Assembly (NCBI RefSeq): GCF_022539505.1
Contig: NC_061514.1
Span: 249,786,124 to 249,850,123, forward strand
Length of the DNA stretch: 64,000 bases
Direction: 5' to 3'
Source of the DNA: Lolium rigidum
Lineage: Eukaryota > Streptophyta > Magnoliopsida > Poales > Poaceae
Part shown: positions 33,407 to 45,412 of the stretch, piece by piece
Layout: each line of letters begins with the position of its first letter
Position numbering within the stretch: position 1 is the first letter of the stretch
Translations under genes and position numbers: made by a program
Notes under the pieces: model-generated
The model's input: the letters and a program-made list of their open reading frames with translations, nothing else
Databases searched by the model: none
What the model was told of the DNA's origin: nothing

Positions 33407-34330
33407 TCAGAGGGGTTCGACATTTTCGTCCATAAGAGCTTCAAAAGGTGCCATGCCCAGGCTAGATTGGAAACTGTTGTTATAGGAGAATTCAGCAAAT
33501 GGAAGGCACTTTTCCCAATTTTTGCCGAAGGATATAACACATGCTCTGAGCATGTCTTCAAGGATTTGATTCACCCTCTCAGTTTGACCACCGGTTTGAG
33601 GATGATAGGCCGTGCTGAAGGAAAGACGAGTTCCCATAGCTTGTTGAAAACTAGCCCAGAACTTGGAAGTAAACAGGCTTCCTCGATCAGAGATAATCTT
33701 CTTCGGAACACCATGAAGAGAGACTATTCGGGAAACATACAGATCTGCCAACTTGCTAGCAGTAATGTCTTCTCGGATAGGAAGGAAGTGAGCAACCTTG
33801 GATAGGCGATCAACAATTACCCATATAGCATTGCTTCCTTTCTGAGTTTTGGGAAGTCCAGTAATGAAATCCATACCAATTTCATCCCATTTCCATTCAG
33901 GAGTAGATAGAGGTTGAAGAGTACCAGCTGGTCTTTGATGTTCAGCTTTTACACGACGGCAAACGTCGCATTCAGCTACAAAGCGAGCAATTTCTCTTTT
34001 CATCCGGGTCCACCAGAACCTTTGGCGAAGATCCTGATACATCTTTGTACTTCCAGGATGAATAGATAGAGGACACTCATGAGCTTCTCGGAGGATAAGC
34101 TCTCTTAGGTTCTTTTTCTTCGGCACCACCAAGCGGTTACAAAAGTAGACAACACCTTGATCGTTGACGGTGAAACATTTAGCATCTCCACTATCAATGT
34201 TCTCTTTGATCTTAGTGATACCCAAATCACGCTTTTGAGAGGCTTTGATCTGGTCTTCAAGAGAGGGTTTCACCTCTAAGTTAGCAAGGAATCCCTGAGG
34301 AACAACCTCAAGATTAAGTCGTGCAAATTC
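33407..34330 (-). pseudogene. Integrase core of C (zinc-binding and DDE)
   Basis: Within an open frame of 346 codons (34447-33407). Zinc finger of the HHCC type (ILREAHECPLSIHPG, then CDVCRRVK), catalytic residues in WDEIGMDFITGLP, IISDRGSLFTSKFW and TAYHPQTGGQTERVNQ. The core appears complete, but the frame differs from RT/RNase H upstream and from the C-terminal part downstream. It joins host DNA in the normal element. Confidence 0.85.
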
Positions 34331-34331
34331 C

Positions 34332-34806
34332 TCATGGAGGGCAGGTTGACATTGCTTGATCATCAGATTGTTGCAATACGACTTCCGACTTAGCGCGTCG
34401 AGCAACGACGTTGGCCTTGCCAGGCTGATAGTTAAGACCCAAATCATAGTCCTTGATGAGTTCCAACCATCTTGTCTGCCTGAGATTCAGATCTGGTTGG
34501 GTAAAGAGATACTTCAGGCTTTGATGATCCGAGTATAACTCGCAACGATTACCGTAAAGGTAAGGTCGCCATTGCTTAAGAGCATGGACAACAGCTGCAA
34601 GCTCTAGATCATGAGTTGGATAATTGAGCTCATGTGGCTTCAACTGTCGAGAGGCATAAGCCACTACATGGCCATCTTGCATCAACACACATCCAAGCCC
34701 TTGAAGAGATGCATCACAAAAGATGACAAAGTCTTTGCTTGTGTCTGGAAGGACAAGTACCGGAGCGGTGGTCAGCTTTATTTTCAGTGATACCGAAAAC
34801 TTTCTT
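34332..34806 (-). pseudogene. RNase H of C
   Basis: [33 protein letters not shown] and [37 protein letters not shown]: the RNase H of chromovirus pol. The start is degraded, with stops between 34690 and 34806. The DALS motif is changed (NVVARRA) where the frame shifts into the integrase frame. Confidence 0.8.
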
Positions 34807-35498
34807 CAGCCTTTTCTCGACCACTCAAACTTCTTATCTTTCTTCGAAGATCGAGTCATTGGTTTGGCGATCTTGGAGAAATTCTCGATGTATCGACGGT
34901 AATAACCCGCCAATCCAAGAAAACTCCGAATTTCTTTGGCTGACTTAGGAGTCTTCCAGTCAAGAACGGATTGAACTTTATCTGGAATGACTGCAACACC
35001 TTTTGCAGAGACCACATGGCCAAGAAAGATGACCTCTTGTAGCCAGAACTCACATTTAGAAAACTTGGCATAGAGACGATGTTCACGAAGCTTTGTCAAC
35101 ACCAAACGTAAGTGTTCAGTGTGTTCTTCTTCGGTTTTGGAGTAGACCAGAATATCATCAATGTAGATAATGACGAATTTGTCAAGATACTCCATAAACA
35201 CAGAGTTCATGAGCCACATAAAAGTGGCTGGAACATTAGTGAGGCCAAAGGACATGACGGTGTACTCGTAAAGACCATAACGAGTCATGAACGCCGTTTT
35301 TGGAATGTCCTCCGTTCGGATTTTGATTTGATGGTAGCCTGATCTCAAATCCATCTTGGAAAAGATCGTGGCACCACTCAATTGATCGAAAAGATCATTG
35401 ATTCGAGGTAGAGGATACTTGTTCTTGATGGTTATCGCGTTGAGCGGCCGGTAATCAACAACCGTGACGCGGAACATTGGTATCCCTCTTCTTGACAA
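34806..35498 (-). pseudogene. Reverse transcriptase of C
   Basis: A 230-codon frame: [51 protein letters not shown] and the catalytic YIDD box at 35154-35165. It ends at a stop after [10 protein letters not shown]. Upstream, FVKKRDT... and the VDYRPLN box are separated by a frameshift near 35470. The RT core itself looks complete. Confidence 0.88.
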
Positions 35499-35527
35499 AG
35501 AGTGCGGGACATCCCCAAGATGAAGTA

Positions 35528-36150
35528 CTAGGTTGGATGTATCTTTTCCCTTCTAACTCTTCCAACTCGCTTCTTCGGTTCAACCAACTCTTCTCGAGGC
35601 ATACGATAAGGACGTCGAGAAACAGGAGCAGTGCCGGGAACCAGCTCGATGACAAACTCCACGCTTCGATCAGGTGGCATGCCAGGTAATTCTTCCGGAA
35701 AAACATCAGGGAAGTCACAAACCACCGGAACATCAGAAATTTCAAGCGGAGGTAAGACATCAAGGGCATACAACTCAGCAGCAGGAATATGTACTCGCCG
35801 ATGGAGATGTTGCCGACGAAGACCAATACAGAATGGAGCTTCCGGAAAGATCGGTTAGAGTAAGAGACCTGGCTGCACAATCAATGACAACCTGATATTT
35901 AGCTAGCCAATCCATGCCCAAAATGATATCGATGTCGGTTGACTTGAGGGCAATGAGAGGAATCGGAAAAAGAAGATATCCAATCTCAATTTTATTCCCA
36001 TGAGTAACCATATTGGTATGCCAAGTGGAACCCGGGGACTGAACCATTAGGGTAGAGGGCAACTTCACAAAGGTTATCCCATGCAATTGGGCAAACTCTT
36101 GGGATATGAATGAATGCGATGCTCCAGTAATCAAACAGAATCGTAGCTAT
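35528..36150 (-). pseudogene. Protease of C and linker to RT
   Basis: GASHSFISQEFAQLHGITF, IDIILGMDWLAKY and VIDCAARSLTL mark the aspartic protease. The active-site codons GAT-ACT-GGA-GCA are split by one extra T (about 36132-36135), so D and TGA are in different frames. The linker (FPDVFPEELPGMPPDRSVEF, 35528-35773) precedes RT in the usual way. Confidence 0.8.
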
Positions 36151-36205
36151 AATGGAGTTGATTCGAAGCGTACCCATTATGACGCTTGGATCCGCTTCAG
36201 CTTCT

Positions 36206-37286
36206 TCAGCGGTGACATGGGTCGGACGACCCCGACCGAGCAACTTGAGGCTTGGTAAACTTCTTTGTTGGTGGAGCACCACGAACAGAAGTATTGTGGG
36301 GGCACTCTTTCATGTAGTGACCAGGTTGACCACAAGTGAAGCACGCACCACTGCCTGGATTACCCATAGCGGAACGATAGTTTGTTCCGCCGGCATTGTT
36401 TGGAGCTTGTGGGCGAGGAGCATAACCAGAAGACTTTGGTGCATTAGGAGCACGAGGCACGAGACTCGTATGGAATGAAAACACGACGGCGCCGATTGCC
36501 CGATCCGGATGGTCGAGAAGTATCTCGAGGACGCTTGCGACTTTCCTCATAGTCCACCTTTCCTCTCTCTCGCCTTCATAGCCTTGTTGACAAGGTCTTG
36601 GCAGGTTGGGAAGTCCAAGAGATGAAGATCTCGACGAAGCTCGAGATCCGGTCCCTTGCGGAACAAGGCTTGCTTCTTGGCATCGGTGGAAGTTTCTTCA
36701 GGAGCATAGCGAGCAAGACGATAGAAATGACCTTGATAGTCACGGATAGAACCACCGCCTCGCGTCGCCTTCGAGAACTCTTCTCTTTTCTCATCCATCG
36801 GACCCTCCGGGATATGATATGCACGGAAACCAGCTTTGAACTTCCGGCCAAGTTACGACATGACCGGCAGAGCCGCATCAACAGGAAATTTTCCCACCAT
36901 GAACCAGCAGCTCCTTCAAGATGGTAGGTGGCGAAATTCACCCAATCCACTTGAGCAGCGTGGGCAACCTCAAGCTTGTGCTCGATGGTGCGGAGCCAGT
37001 AGTCAGCATCAAGTGGCTCGGTTGAATAACTGAACACTGGTGGGGTGAGGCGGATGAAGCTTCGGATCCCCACTTGTTCCTCATGACGCTGAGCTGTGTT
37101 ACGCTCAATCCTTTCAAGGAGCCTTATGTTGTCAGCACGATTGGCTTCGTACATGGCCATAAGTTGGACCATAGAAGGAGGAGGAGGAAGTTCAACATTC
37201 TCCTCATGACCATCTCCACGGCCATTGCCACGGCCATGAACACGGCCACGACCACGGCCAGCACCACTTCTAGTACCGCCTGACAT
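36206..37286 (-). pseudogene. Gag of C with CCHC zinc knuckle
   Basis: Start MSGGTRSGAGRGRGR at 37286, then a Gag core (FSYSTEPLDADYWLRTIEHK, FATYHLEGAAGSWWENF; after a frameshift EGPMDEKREEF, YQGHFYRLARYAPEE) and, in yet another frame, the knuckle CFTCGQPGHYMKEC at 36302-36343. Three frames are needed, so it cannot make a full Gag. Gag binds the genomic RNA and forms the particle. Confidence 0.8.
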
Positions 37287-37857
37287 CCTGAGGAGAAAAC
37301 AAAAACAATGAGACACAGATTCACCGGAAGGATTCAACTGAAGGATAGCATGTACTGAATGCAATGAGCATGCTAAAGGACAAGACATGTGATATGAAGA
37401 TATATCATCGTATCGATCATAGTAGTTAAACAAGCATACAAAATGTACACACTACTAACCGACTCACAAACCATGAAGATGGAATGCAAAGATGACACAT
37501 CATCACCATGTCGCATAAAGACCAACAATTGGATGCTAAGCACCCGAAGCAAGAATAAAGGGACAATGCTTCAGATGAACTGAGGCATTCTGGAAACTCT
37601 GAGACAATCAACTAGATACGGAGTACTGGAGAAAAATAACCCAAACCCGTGTATCCTAAAGATTGAATTGATAGGAAAGAAGAGAAACCTTTTTCCAATC
37701 AAAACCTGATAAGATGACTCAGCATGGAGTGACACCAGGTAAGGAGTAAAAAGAATCCTATTCAGAGTTTTGCAAATAAACTTTAGCTTTCAAATAGTTT
37801 TCGTAACAACTAGACTCAACATCGACCATTGAACAAGGGTTTCCTACAGGCAGTCCT

Positions 37858-37869
37858 GCTCTGATACCA
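37858..37869 (-). promoter_or_regulatory. Primer binding site of C (tRNA-iMet)
   Basis: Minus strand TGGTATCAGAGC, complementary to the 3' end of initiator tRNA-Met, 5 bases after the LTR end. Confidence 0.85.
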
Positions 37870-37874
37870 AAACC

Positions 37875-40807
37875 TGTGGCACCCCCGGGATCAGGGTTAG
37901 ACAAATACCAGATCTTCGTCTGACATAAGCCTAATCTCGAGCTCGAGAGACTACAGTGAGGGAATCGGTAACACAATGTTGACTCTACGACTCAAAAGAA
38001 TATATTACAACTCTTAACAGAGTAAGATCCAAATTATTACACGCGGAGGTCACCGACCCAACATTCAACAAGCAACGGAAGCAAATTATGTTATTCTAAA
38101 TAACAAGATAGCAAAGGGCTTAAGAAGCCATAACATAAAGCGACGTCCCAACCCATAAGTCGCAGTCGCCGCACTGGGAACCCCAAACTAACCATCGATG
38201 TTAACGTAGAAACCACCTTCGAGTCGTAGCGACTTCATCTCGAAATAAAAGCATGCAAAGCTGAGTACGGGGACTCAGCAAGACTTAGTACAACCTTTTA
38301 GCAAAGCGGGTATGCGGGCTTTCTGTAGATCTTCTTTTGCGTAAAGCCAATTTTCCTTTGTAAGATGAGAGAGAAGAGAAGTTCGACTACTCAGAACCTT
38401 TGAAAGGGGATAAGAGAGCGATATCTCTATCTCTATTGATCATCATGTTGTATCCACCAATCTTCATCATCTCGAACCACTATCCTCGGACTACCCCCTC
38501 AACACCCGAAGAAGGTATCCGTAAACACACATTGTTTACCAAGTTTTACGATCAGGTTAAAGTTGTCTATGATCACAGAATCCATTCCCAAGTCGTCCGT
38601 AACCGTGGACACGGCTTTTCGAAAAGATTTAACCCTGCAGGGGTGCACAACTTTACCCACACGTGCCAACCGACTCTTAGTGCCAACGTTTGAGCTTTCT
38701 TCCTTGGAAAGCCGGCAGAGGATGGTCGACCACGACCTTTACCTTGCTGTCGCCGAGACCATGAGTCACGCGCTAAGGATTGTTCCGCCATAACGGGTCA
38801 AGTCCCGAAGTCGGTCCTTAACGATGTGAGGCGAGGTGGGTTTCCCCGGGGCCGCAACCCCTAGCCACCACGGCCACGCTTACCTACCCGTTATGTACCT
38901 TTCCCCCAAAGCAGAATGCAATGCATATGTCCAGATAACGCGCAAACTATGTGACTCATGGAATCTACTAGGCAAGTTAGTGAGTCGAGAGGGTACCATA
39001 ATAGGGCCTCGTGTGGTTGTACGCTCGGTCTTGGTTCAAGAGGTGAGAACTCGGTTCCTAGGGTCGGCGGAAACGAAACAACCCACCACATCCCAATGTG
39101 GCCTCTCGTCCGAGCCTTTAATCATGTTTAACAACATCTCTATACTTACCACGTCAACTCCGTCATGCTAGTTTCATTTCATTGTATGGCTCCAGTCCGA
39201 AGACCGGAGTAGAAGCGTAACAAACTAAGCATGGCTAAGCATAAAGAGATAAAGGCTCTCGCGACGCACACATGCCAAACCTAGTTATGCTAGGAGCAAG
39301 TGGATCAGGGTATCGAGGCTACAAAGGTCGGACATGCAACGAGATAGGGTAACTCTATCTATCGATAAAAGACAGTTGAATCGTATGCGATATGTAGGAA
39401 CCACAGATAAAAGCATTTCGAGAACATAGATGAACCAGGTTAGGGCTTGCCTTGTCCCTCAGCTGACGAGTACTGTTCTTCGGTGGCGTTGACGTCGGAC
39501 TCCGGCTCAGATCCTAGCGCGATGAACCAAATACCGGAAAGGGAAACAAACATTCACGACATGGCATAATGCAATGCGCATCCAATATGAATGATATGTC
39601 AGGTTAAGGAAATTGGGTAACCCTAGGTGCATCGTCAAATTAAAGGGGTTCCGACATCGGACACCGCCATATGAGAGGGGTTCTTTTAGGGTTTCACTAG
39701 ATTTGCAAGTTCAAAGGTTGTAATGATGTATGAATTACTCCTAAACTTGTAGAGAATGTTTTTCTGAACATTTCGGTATATTATACGTCTTTTTCTGAAT
39801 TAGCATGAATTATTTAACAATTACTGAAAATAACCAGAAAATAAAAAAAGAAAATATGACCTCACGCTGACGTCAGCATGACGTCAGCGCGGCCATGAGC
39901 TCTCTGGGAGCTCTGGTCGAGCTCCAATCGGCCGATTTAGGCCACGATAGGGCCGCGCGCGAGGGGGAAACGAGGCAGGGCGATGCGGGCAACCATTTGG
40001 CGGGGCGCCGCCCGCCAATGGTCGCCGGAGCCGACCGGCGGCGAGCTTGCGCGGAGGCCGGGGTCGAGCGCACGTCGAGGCGGGGCTACGGAGGGGGAGA
40101 GAGGGTGCGGCGGGGTGCAGGAGCACCAGAAGCTCACCCTGGAGCTAACGGAAGTGAAGGCGGGGTCGGAGGAGGCCGGACGGCGGCGAATCGATGCCGG
40201 TGAGCGCTGCCGTCTGCGGGGAAGACGAGCGCGGCCACGGCGATTTCGGGGCCCCCGACTTGCGCGCGTGGGCGGAGGAGGACGAGGGAGTCCGGGCGGA
40301 CCTCGTGGCGGCGTCGGCTGGCCGCGGGGGAGCTCGGAACGGCGGCGAGGTGCGTCGGCCGGCCCTAGGGTTTGGTCGGCCGCGGCTCAGAGAAGAAGAG
40401 GGGGAAGAAATGGGAGGCGTGCTGGGGTTTGCTGCGTCGGCGGCGACGTTTTAAAGGGGTCCAGGGCGGCGGGAGGCATCCTGGACGCCGGCAGCATCGA
40501 CGGCGAGGGGCGCGCCAGGCAGCTGCCTGCCTGCGTGGAAGAAGAAAGGGGGTTTTCTGAAAACCCCCCTGGGTTTTCGGGAAATCCCCTGGAAATTTTT
40601 AAATAAGAGAGAATTTGGGATTTTTGGGGTATTTTGACCCAAATTTGGAGGGGATTTTTGCACAAAATTTTGTTAGAGCAAAATACATCATTTGCAACAA
40701 TGTTTCAAAGCATTTGAGTGCAAGATTCTCAAATTTTTAAATGCAAATGCATGCATGCTTATGACAACTTAGCAACATTATTTGATTAACAAAGTTGGTC
40801 TGTTACA
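37875..40807 (-). repeat. 5' LTR of C, uninterrupted
   Basis: 2933 bp; minus strand TGTAACAGACC to GGGGGTGCCACA. A strongly GC-rich stretch (about 39890-40560) gives several overlapping open frames on both strands that are compositional. The tandem GCTGACGTCA (39866-39885) is also in the other copy. It serves as the empty-site reference for B1 near 39335. Confidence 0.9.
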
Positions 40808-41492
40808 GATAACCAGAGGGGATGGCTTTGATATGAGGATCACATGTTTTCACCAAGTGTTAATGCTTTGCTCCAGTGCTCTATTAAAAGGTGTACCTTA
40901 ATTACCAGTAGTTTTCCTTGAGGCCCCGCTGCAAACGGGCTGGTAGGACAAAAGATGTTATGCAAGTTTTTCATTGCGAGCACGTATGACTATATATGGA
41001 AAACATGCCTACGATATTAATAGACTGGATATTTTGTCTTAATGCTAAATTCAATTCTGTCAATTGCCCAGCTGTTATTTGTTCACCCAACACTTGTTAT
41101 TTAGAGAGTTACCACTAGTGCAGATAGCCGGGAACCCCGATCCTTTATTTGATCATCTTTTCTTTTCAATCAATTGCGCGCTGGGATATTATCCAGTGCC
41201 ATCGCCTCTGTGTTACTGCTACTGATGTGTTACTATTGCTCTCATATTACTGCTGCATCACATTTCCCTGTCAACACGCCATCAAAGTAGTACCAACTAT
41301 TTTCTGGCGCCGCATCATATTACCACTGCTTTCACATCACCTTGTTGCTAGTGCTTTTCCAGGTGCAGCTGAATTGATAACTCCGCTGTCAAGACTTATA
41401 AGTATTCTTTGGCTCTCCTTGTGTCGAATCAATAAATTTGGGTTTTACTTCCCTCGAAGACTGTTGTGATTCCCTATACTTGTGGGTCATCA
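40808..41492 (+). repeat. Right part of the 5' LTR of D
   Basis: Starts with GATAACCAGAGG just after C (target duplication GATAA) and ends GTGGGTCATCA. 40808 onward matches 46313 onward of the 3' LTR. It includes stretches of TTACTGCTGC/TATTACTGC. Confidence 0.8.
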
Positions 41493-41503
41493 AGATTATT
41501 TTC

Positions 41504-41521
41504 TAGCACCGTTGTCGGAGA
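41504..41521 (+). promoter_or_regulatory. Primer binding site of D (tRNA-Asp type, decayed)
   Basis: TAGCACCGTTGTCGGAGA, four mismatches to the tRNA-Asp complement, 11 bases after the LTR. Confidence 0.55.
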
Positions 41522-41682
41522 GCATAGCTCTACTTATAAGTTCACCTGGGAGTACACTCCACCTCTCTCGCTATTTTTATTTCATTTTGTTTTGTTTAGT
41601 TTATTTTTGTCCTATTTTATTTTTCCTATATATCTAAAAATCCATAAAAATTTGAAAAATCTAAAAACTAAAAATTGTTATT

Positions 41683-43013
41683 ATGGAAGGACCTGCTTTA
41701 TACTCTATGGAACTTGTAGAATTATTTATGAAATATAGAGAATCATATAAGGAAAAAGTAATGAGTGGCGTGTTGAAAAAGTTGGATACAATTGCTAAAA
41801 TTTTGCTTAAACGCCATGATATAAATTATTGCTCTAAACAGGATACTAAACATCTTAAATTCCAATGTGGCTTTAGTGAAGAAGTTTTAATTTCGAACTA
41901 TCATTGGAATAACTATATTCATCTTGGATTCGAAGAAGTAGAACAATTTGTCTTATTTATGGGAGCCTCTGAAATAGAATCCTTCATGTCTAAAAATTAT
42001 GAAACTTGTGTTGCTTGTCATGACCTTAAAGATTATGTCTCTTCTATCATTGATTATTGCATAGAATTCAGCAATAATTGTTATATCATTGATTATAAAG
42101 AGAGACTCAATTATGCACAAGAATGTATCCACATTTGCAGGAACCCATGGAAGAAGAAGTTGCTGAACCTGAAAGCTCATTAGATGAAAAAGAGGAGGAG
42201 AGTGATGAACAAAAGGAGGAAGAATGGATTAGCTACGCATGCCTACCTTCTAATGAGAGTAACTCTTTATCTACTACATTATTTGATTGCCCTCCATGCT
42301 CACCAAAAGAGGACGAATGTTATGTTCATGAGGATTCTCTTGAAATATTTCCTGTGAGTAAAACTTGTGAGAATAATTATGCTATTGTTATTTATGATAA
42401 TCCATGCTATTTTGATAAATCTCATGATAATCCTTTATTTGTGCCTAATTTCGAAATGCATGGAACTAAATTTGTTTGCTTGGAGAGTGTTTATGATAAA
42501 GCTCTAGATGATGGTCCTATGTTACTTGTTGCTATAAATTATAATGCTACTGAAAATATGATTGCTACTAGTATTCACATACCTCTTGAGAATGATCAAT
42601 CATCTTGTTATAAAATTGCTAAAAGTGGGTTTGATTGTTTTAATCCTACTATTTTTGAGCTTGATAAAAATTATGTGTTTGAGGATCATGAAAAGCATGC
42701 TTTATGTGATAGTTATATTGTTGAATTTATTCATGATGCTACTAAAAATTATTATGAGAGAGGAAAATATGGTTGTAGGGATTTACATGGTACTAAAACA
42801 CCTCTCTACATGATGAAAATTTTAAAGTTACTCTTGTTTTACCTTCACATGCTTGTCACTTTGTTCTTTGTGAATTTATTTGTGTACAAGATTCCCATGC
42901 ACAGGAAGTGGGTAAGACTTAAATGTGTTTCATATTTGCTTCTTGATGCTCTCTTTTGCTTCAATTCATATTACATATGTGAGCATCTTCTCAAATTACT
43001 GAGCCTATCTTAA
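41683..43013 (+). pseudogene. D-family protein, about 440 residues, one frameshift
   Basis: Two overlapping open frames: 41683-42183 (MEGPALYSMELVELFMKYRE ...) and 42123-43013 (296 codons). The acidic stretch EEEVAEPESSLDEKEEE begins the second frame where the first loses sense, so one shift near 42140-42150 probably broke a single gene. The C-terminal half carries HALCDSYIVEFIHDAT, YYERGKYGCR, TKTPLY and the hydrophobic helix LFYLHMLVTLFFVNLFVY plus a basic tail, as in B1. The N-terminal half is unlike B1. No enzyme motif. Function unknown. Confidence 0.6.
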
Positions 43014-43035
43014 TGGCTATAAAGAAAGAGCTTTT

Positions 43036-43049
43036 TGGGAGACAACCCA
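43036..43049 (+). promoter_or_regulatory. Conserved post-ORF hairpin TGGGAGACAACCCA
   Basis: Same hairpin as in B1, B2 and E1, here about 25 bases after the stop codon and preceded by TAATGGCTATAAAGAAAG. Confidence 0.5.
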
Positions 43050-45398
43050 TTATGTTTTTATTTCTGTTATTTTACTGTTTTGTTGAGTCTCGGAAGTTAT
43101 CGCTACTGTAATGACCTCTTCTTATCATTTTTATTTTGTTTTTGTGCCAAGAGTAGCCTCTAATGGTAAGAAAGTAGTGTTTGGGGTATTTGCAATTCTG
43201 AAATAGATTCTGTGCTGATTACGAAAACAATTCTTACAAATCACCAGAACGTTATTTTAGGCTGCAAATTTTTGTGCTTATGCCCCAATATGTTAGCTAA
43301 CTTCGTTAGTTTAGCATTTTTCGATTTGAGCAGCAGAACTATTTCTTTAATTTCGATCTCTGCCGGCTGGTCTGTTTTAACAGCTGCCATGTTTTGCATT
43401 TGTGTCTTATACTTCGTGTTTTTGAGTTCTTTAATGAAAAAGAGCTTTGGGAAGAATTAGCTACAGTAGTATATGTTAAAATGAGTGTTTTATATGTGCC
43501 ATTACTGAAGCCTTGCTGGTTTAATATATTTTTATTTGCACTAATGTTGCTAATGAATTGTGTTGAGTTTTGTGTGAAGGAAGTTTTCTAGTGTAGGGAG
43601 AGAAGAATGATGCAATAAGATGAAACATGGACAAGAGCTCAAGCTTGGGGATTTCCCCTGGACCCCCCAAAAAATATCCAAGAAGTACAAGCGTCAAAGC
43701 TTGGGGATGCCCGAGGCACCCCCTCTTCATCAGTAAAAAGCACCAGGTCATTTTTCAGTGCGCTATATTTTTATTGCTTCATGCATTATGTGTTATTCTT
43801 GGAGCGTCTTTTTTTTGTGTGTATTTTGTTTTGTTTTGTTTGCTGTTCAATAAATTTGGACCCATCATATTTATTTTGGAGAGAAACACGCTCCGCTTTA
43901 ATTGCATGAACGCTCTAGTTTTCACTCATATGTTCAACGAGCGTTCTATTTTTGTGAGTACTGCGTTTAAGCTCTAGTTTTCATTCATATTATGTGCAGA
44001 GCTTGTTGGTTTTCTATATGCAAGTGAGTTTATCTCTCTGATATCTACTGAATATTATCTACGAGAGTTGTTTCAAATAAGTTAACTGGTGTTGGATACG
44101 AGTAAGAAGACTCATATTAATAGTGATGCAAATGAAAGATCTCCTTTGATGTTTCAATTGAGTTGACTTGATGATCATTTAGTTTTTGACCTTTAATATC
44201 ACCATATGCTTTGATTGATAAGTTTTGTCGCTATGCAGGCCATTATTGCTCTCTTAGTCGGTCGCCCCCTTTCTTTTGTTAGCCTTCATTTGTACTGAGT
44301 ATGAGCTCTACTCGTGCATCCAACTCCCAAAAACCAAAATGACAATCGTGTCCACCATACCTACCTATATGTGGTATTTCATAGCCACTCCAAAGTAAAT
44401 TTCTTGTGTGCTACCTTTAAAACAAAATGGTCCTTGTTTTTGAAATATATAGCTCATGTGGGAAAGTAGCCTAAAAAACTATTGTGGTAAGGAATATATC
44501 ACTTTTGTATCTTAGTTCTTATAAGTTGCTTGTTGAGTGGTAACCATGTTATCTGGGGACGCCATCAACCTGTCACACCTTTGTTGAATATCATGTGAGT
44601 TGCTATGCATGTTCGCCTTGTCTGAAGTAAGAGAGATTTGCCATGAGTTGAAATGGTTTGAGTATGCATATTGTTAGAGAAGAACATTGGGCCGCCAACC
44701 AAAGACATGTATCATGGTGGAAGTTTCAGCTTGGACACTCAAATCCTCAAAATCTCTTATGAGAATATTATTATTGTTGAATGCTTAAAGCATTAAAAAG
44801 AGGAGTCCATTATTTGTTTTCTATGTTGTCCCGGTATGGATGTCCTTAAGTTGAGATCTATCAAAATCGAGAAATCAAATGCGATTTATCTCCTTGGACC
44901 TTTGTACAGGTGGCATAGAGGTACCCCTTTGTGACACTTGGTTGAAACATATGTAATGCGATGATAATCCATGGAAATCTGAGCTAATTAGGACAAGGTG
45001 CGGGCACTATTAGTATTCGATGCATGAGGCTTGCAACTTATAGGAAGTTTTATACATAACCCATATGAATTATTACTACCGTCGACACAATTGTTTCCAT
45101 GCTTCCAAAATAAAAAGCTCTAGCACATGAGTAATCCCTGCTTCCCTCTGCGAAGGGCCTTTCTTTTACTTTTATGTTGAGTATTCATCTTCTAAGTTCA
45201 TGCACCATGAAGAGAGCATAGTTGTCATTCTTAGTTTTATGTGCATGGTCCTAAAATTATTATTGATTGAATCATGAATCTGTTATTACTTATCCTTAAA
45301 TTATTTGTATCTAGTCATCATTTGAACTTTGAAGGTGCATGTCACTTCAAAAATTATTTGTTTGTTATCACTTACCTACTCGAGGACGAGCAAGAGTT

Positions 45399-45412
45399 AA
45401 GCTTGGGGATGT
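45399..45412 (+). promoter_or_regulatory. Polypurine tract of D
   Basis: AAGCTTGGGGATGT immediately before the TGATATG start of the 3' LTR. Confidence 0.7.

Larger units (their letters stand above)
32458..40807 (-). mobile_element. Ty3/gypsy chromovirus C (5' LTR, gag-pol, part of 3' LTR)
   Basis: Minus-strand order: 5' LTR (40807 to 37875), tRNA-iMet primer site, gag, protease, RT, RNase H, integrase, chromodomain, polypurine tract, 3' LTR start (32790 leftwards to the gap). Domain order PR-RT-RH-INT with a C-terminal chromodomain is that of plant chromoviruses, Tekay-like by the RT wording. Many stops and frameshifts make it non-functional. Its target duplication is GATAA (40808-40812 and, inverted, 23392-23396). 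Confidence 0.9.

Noticed and set aside
39895..40606. Several ORFs of 80-207 codons in the C LTR
   Set aside because: GC-rich LTR sequence lacking stops in all frames; both LTR copies show different frames, and no protein family fits.
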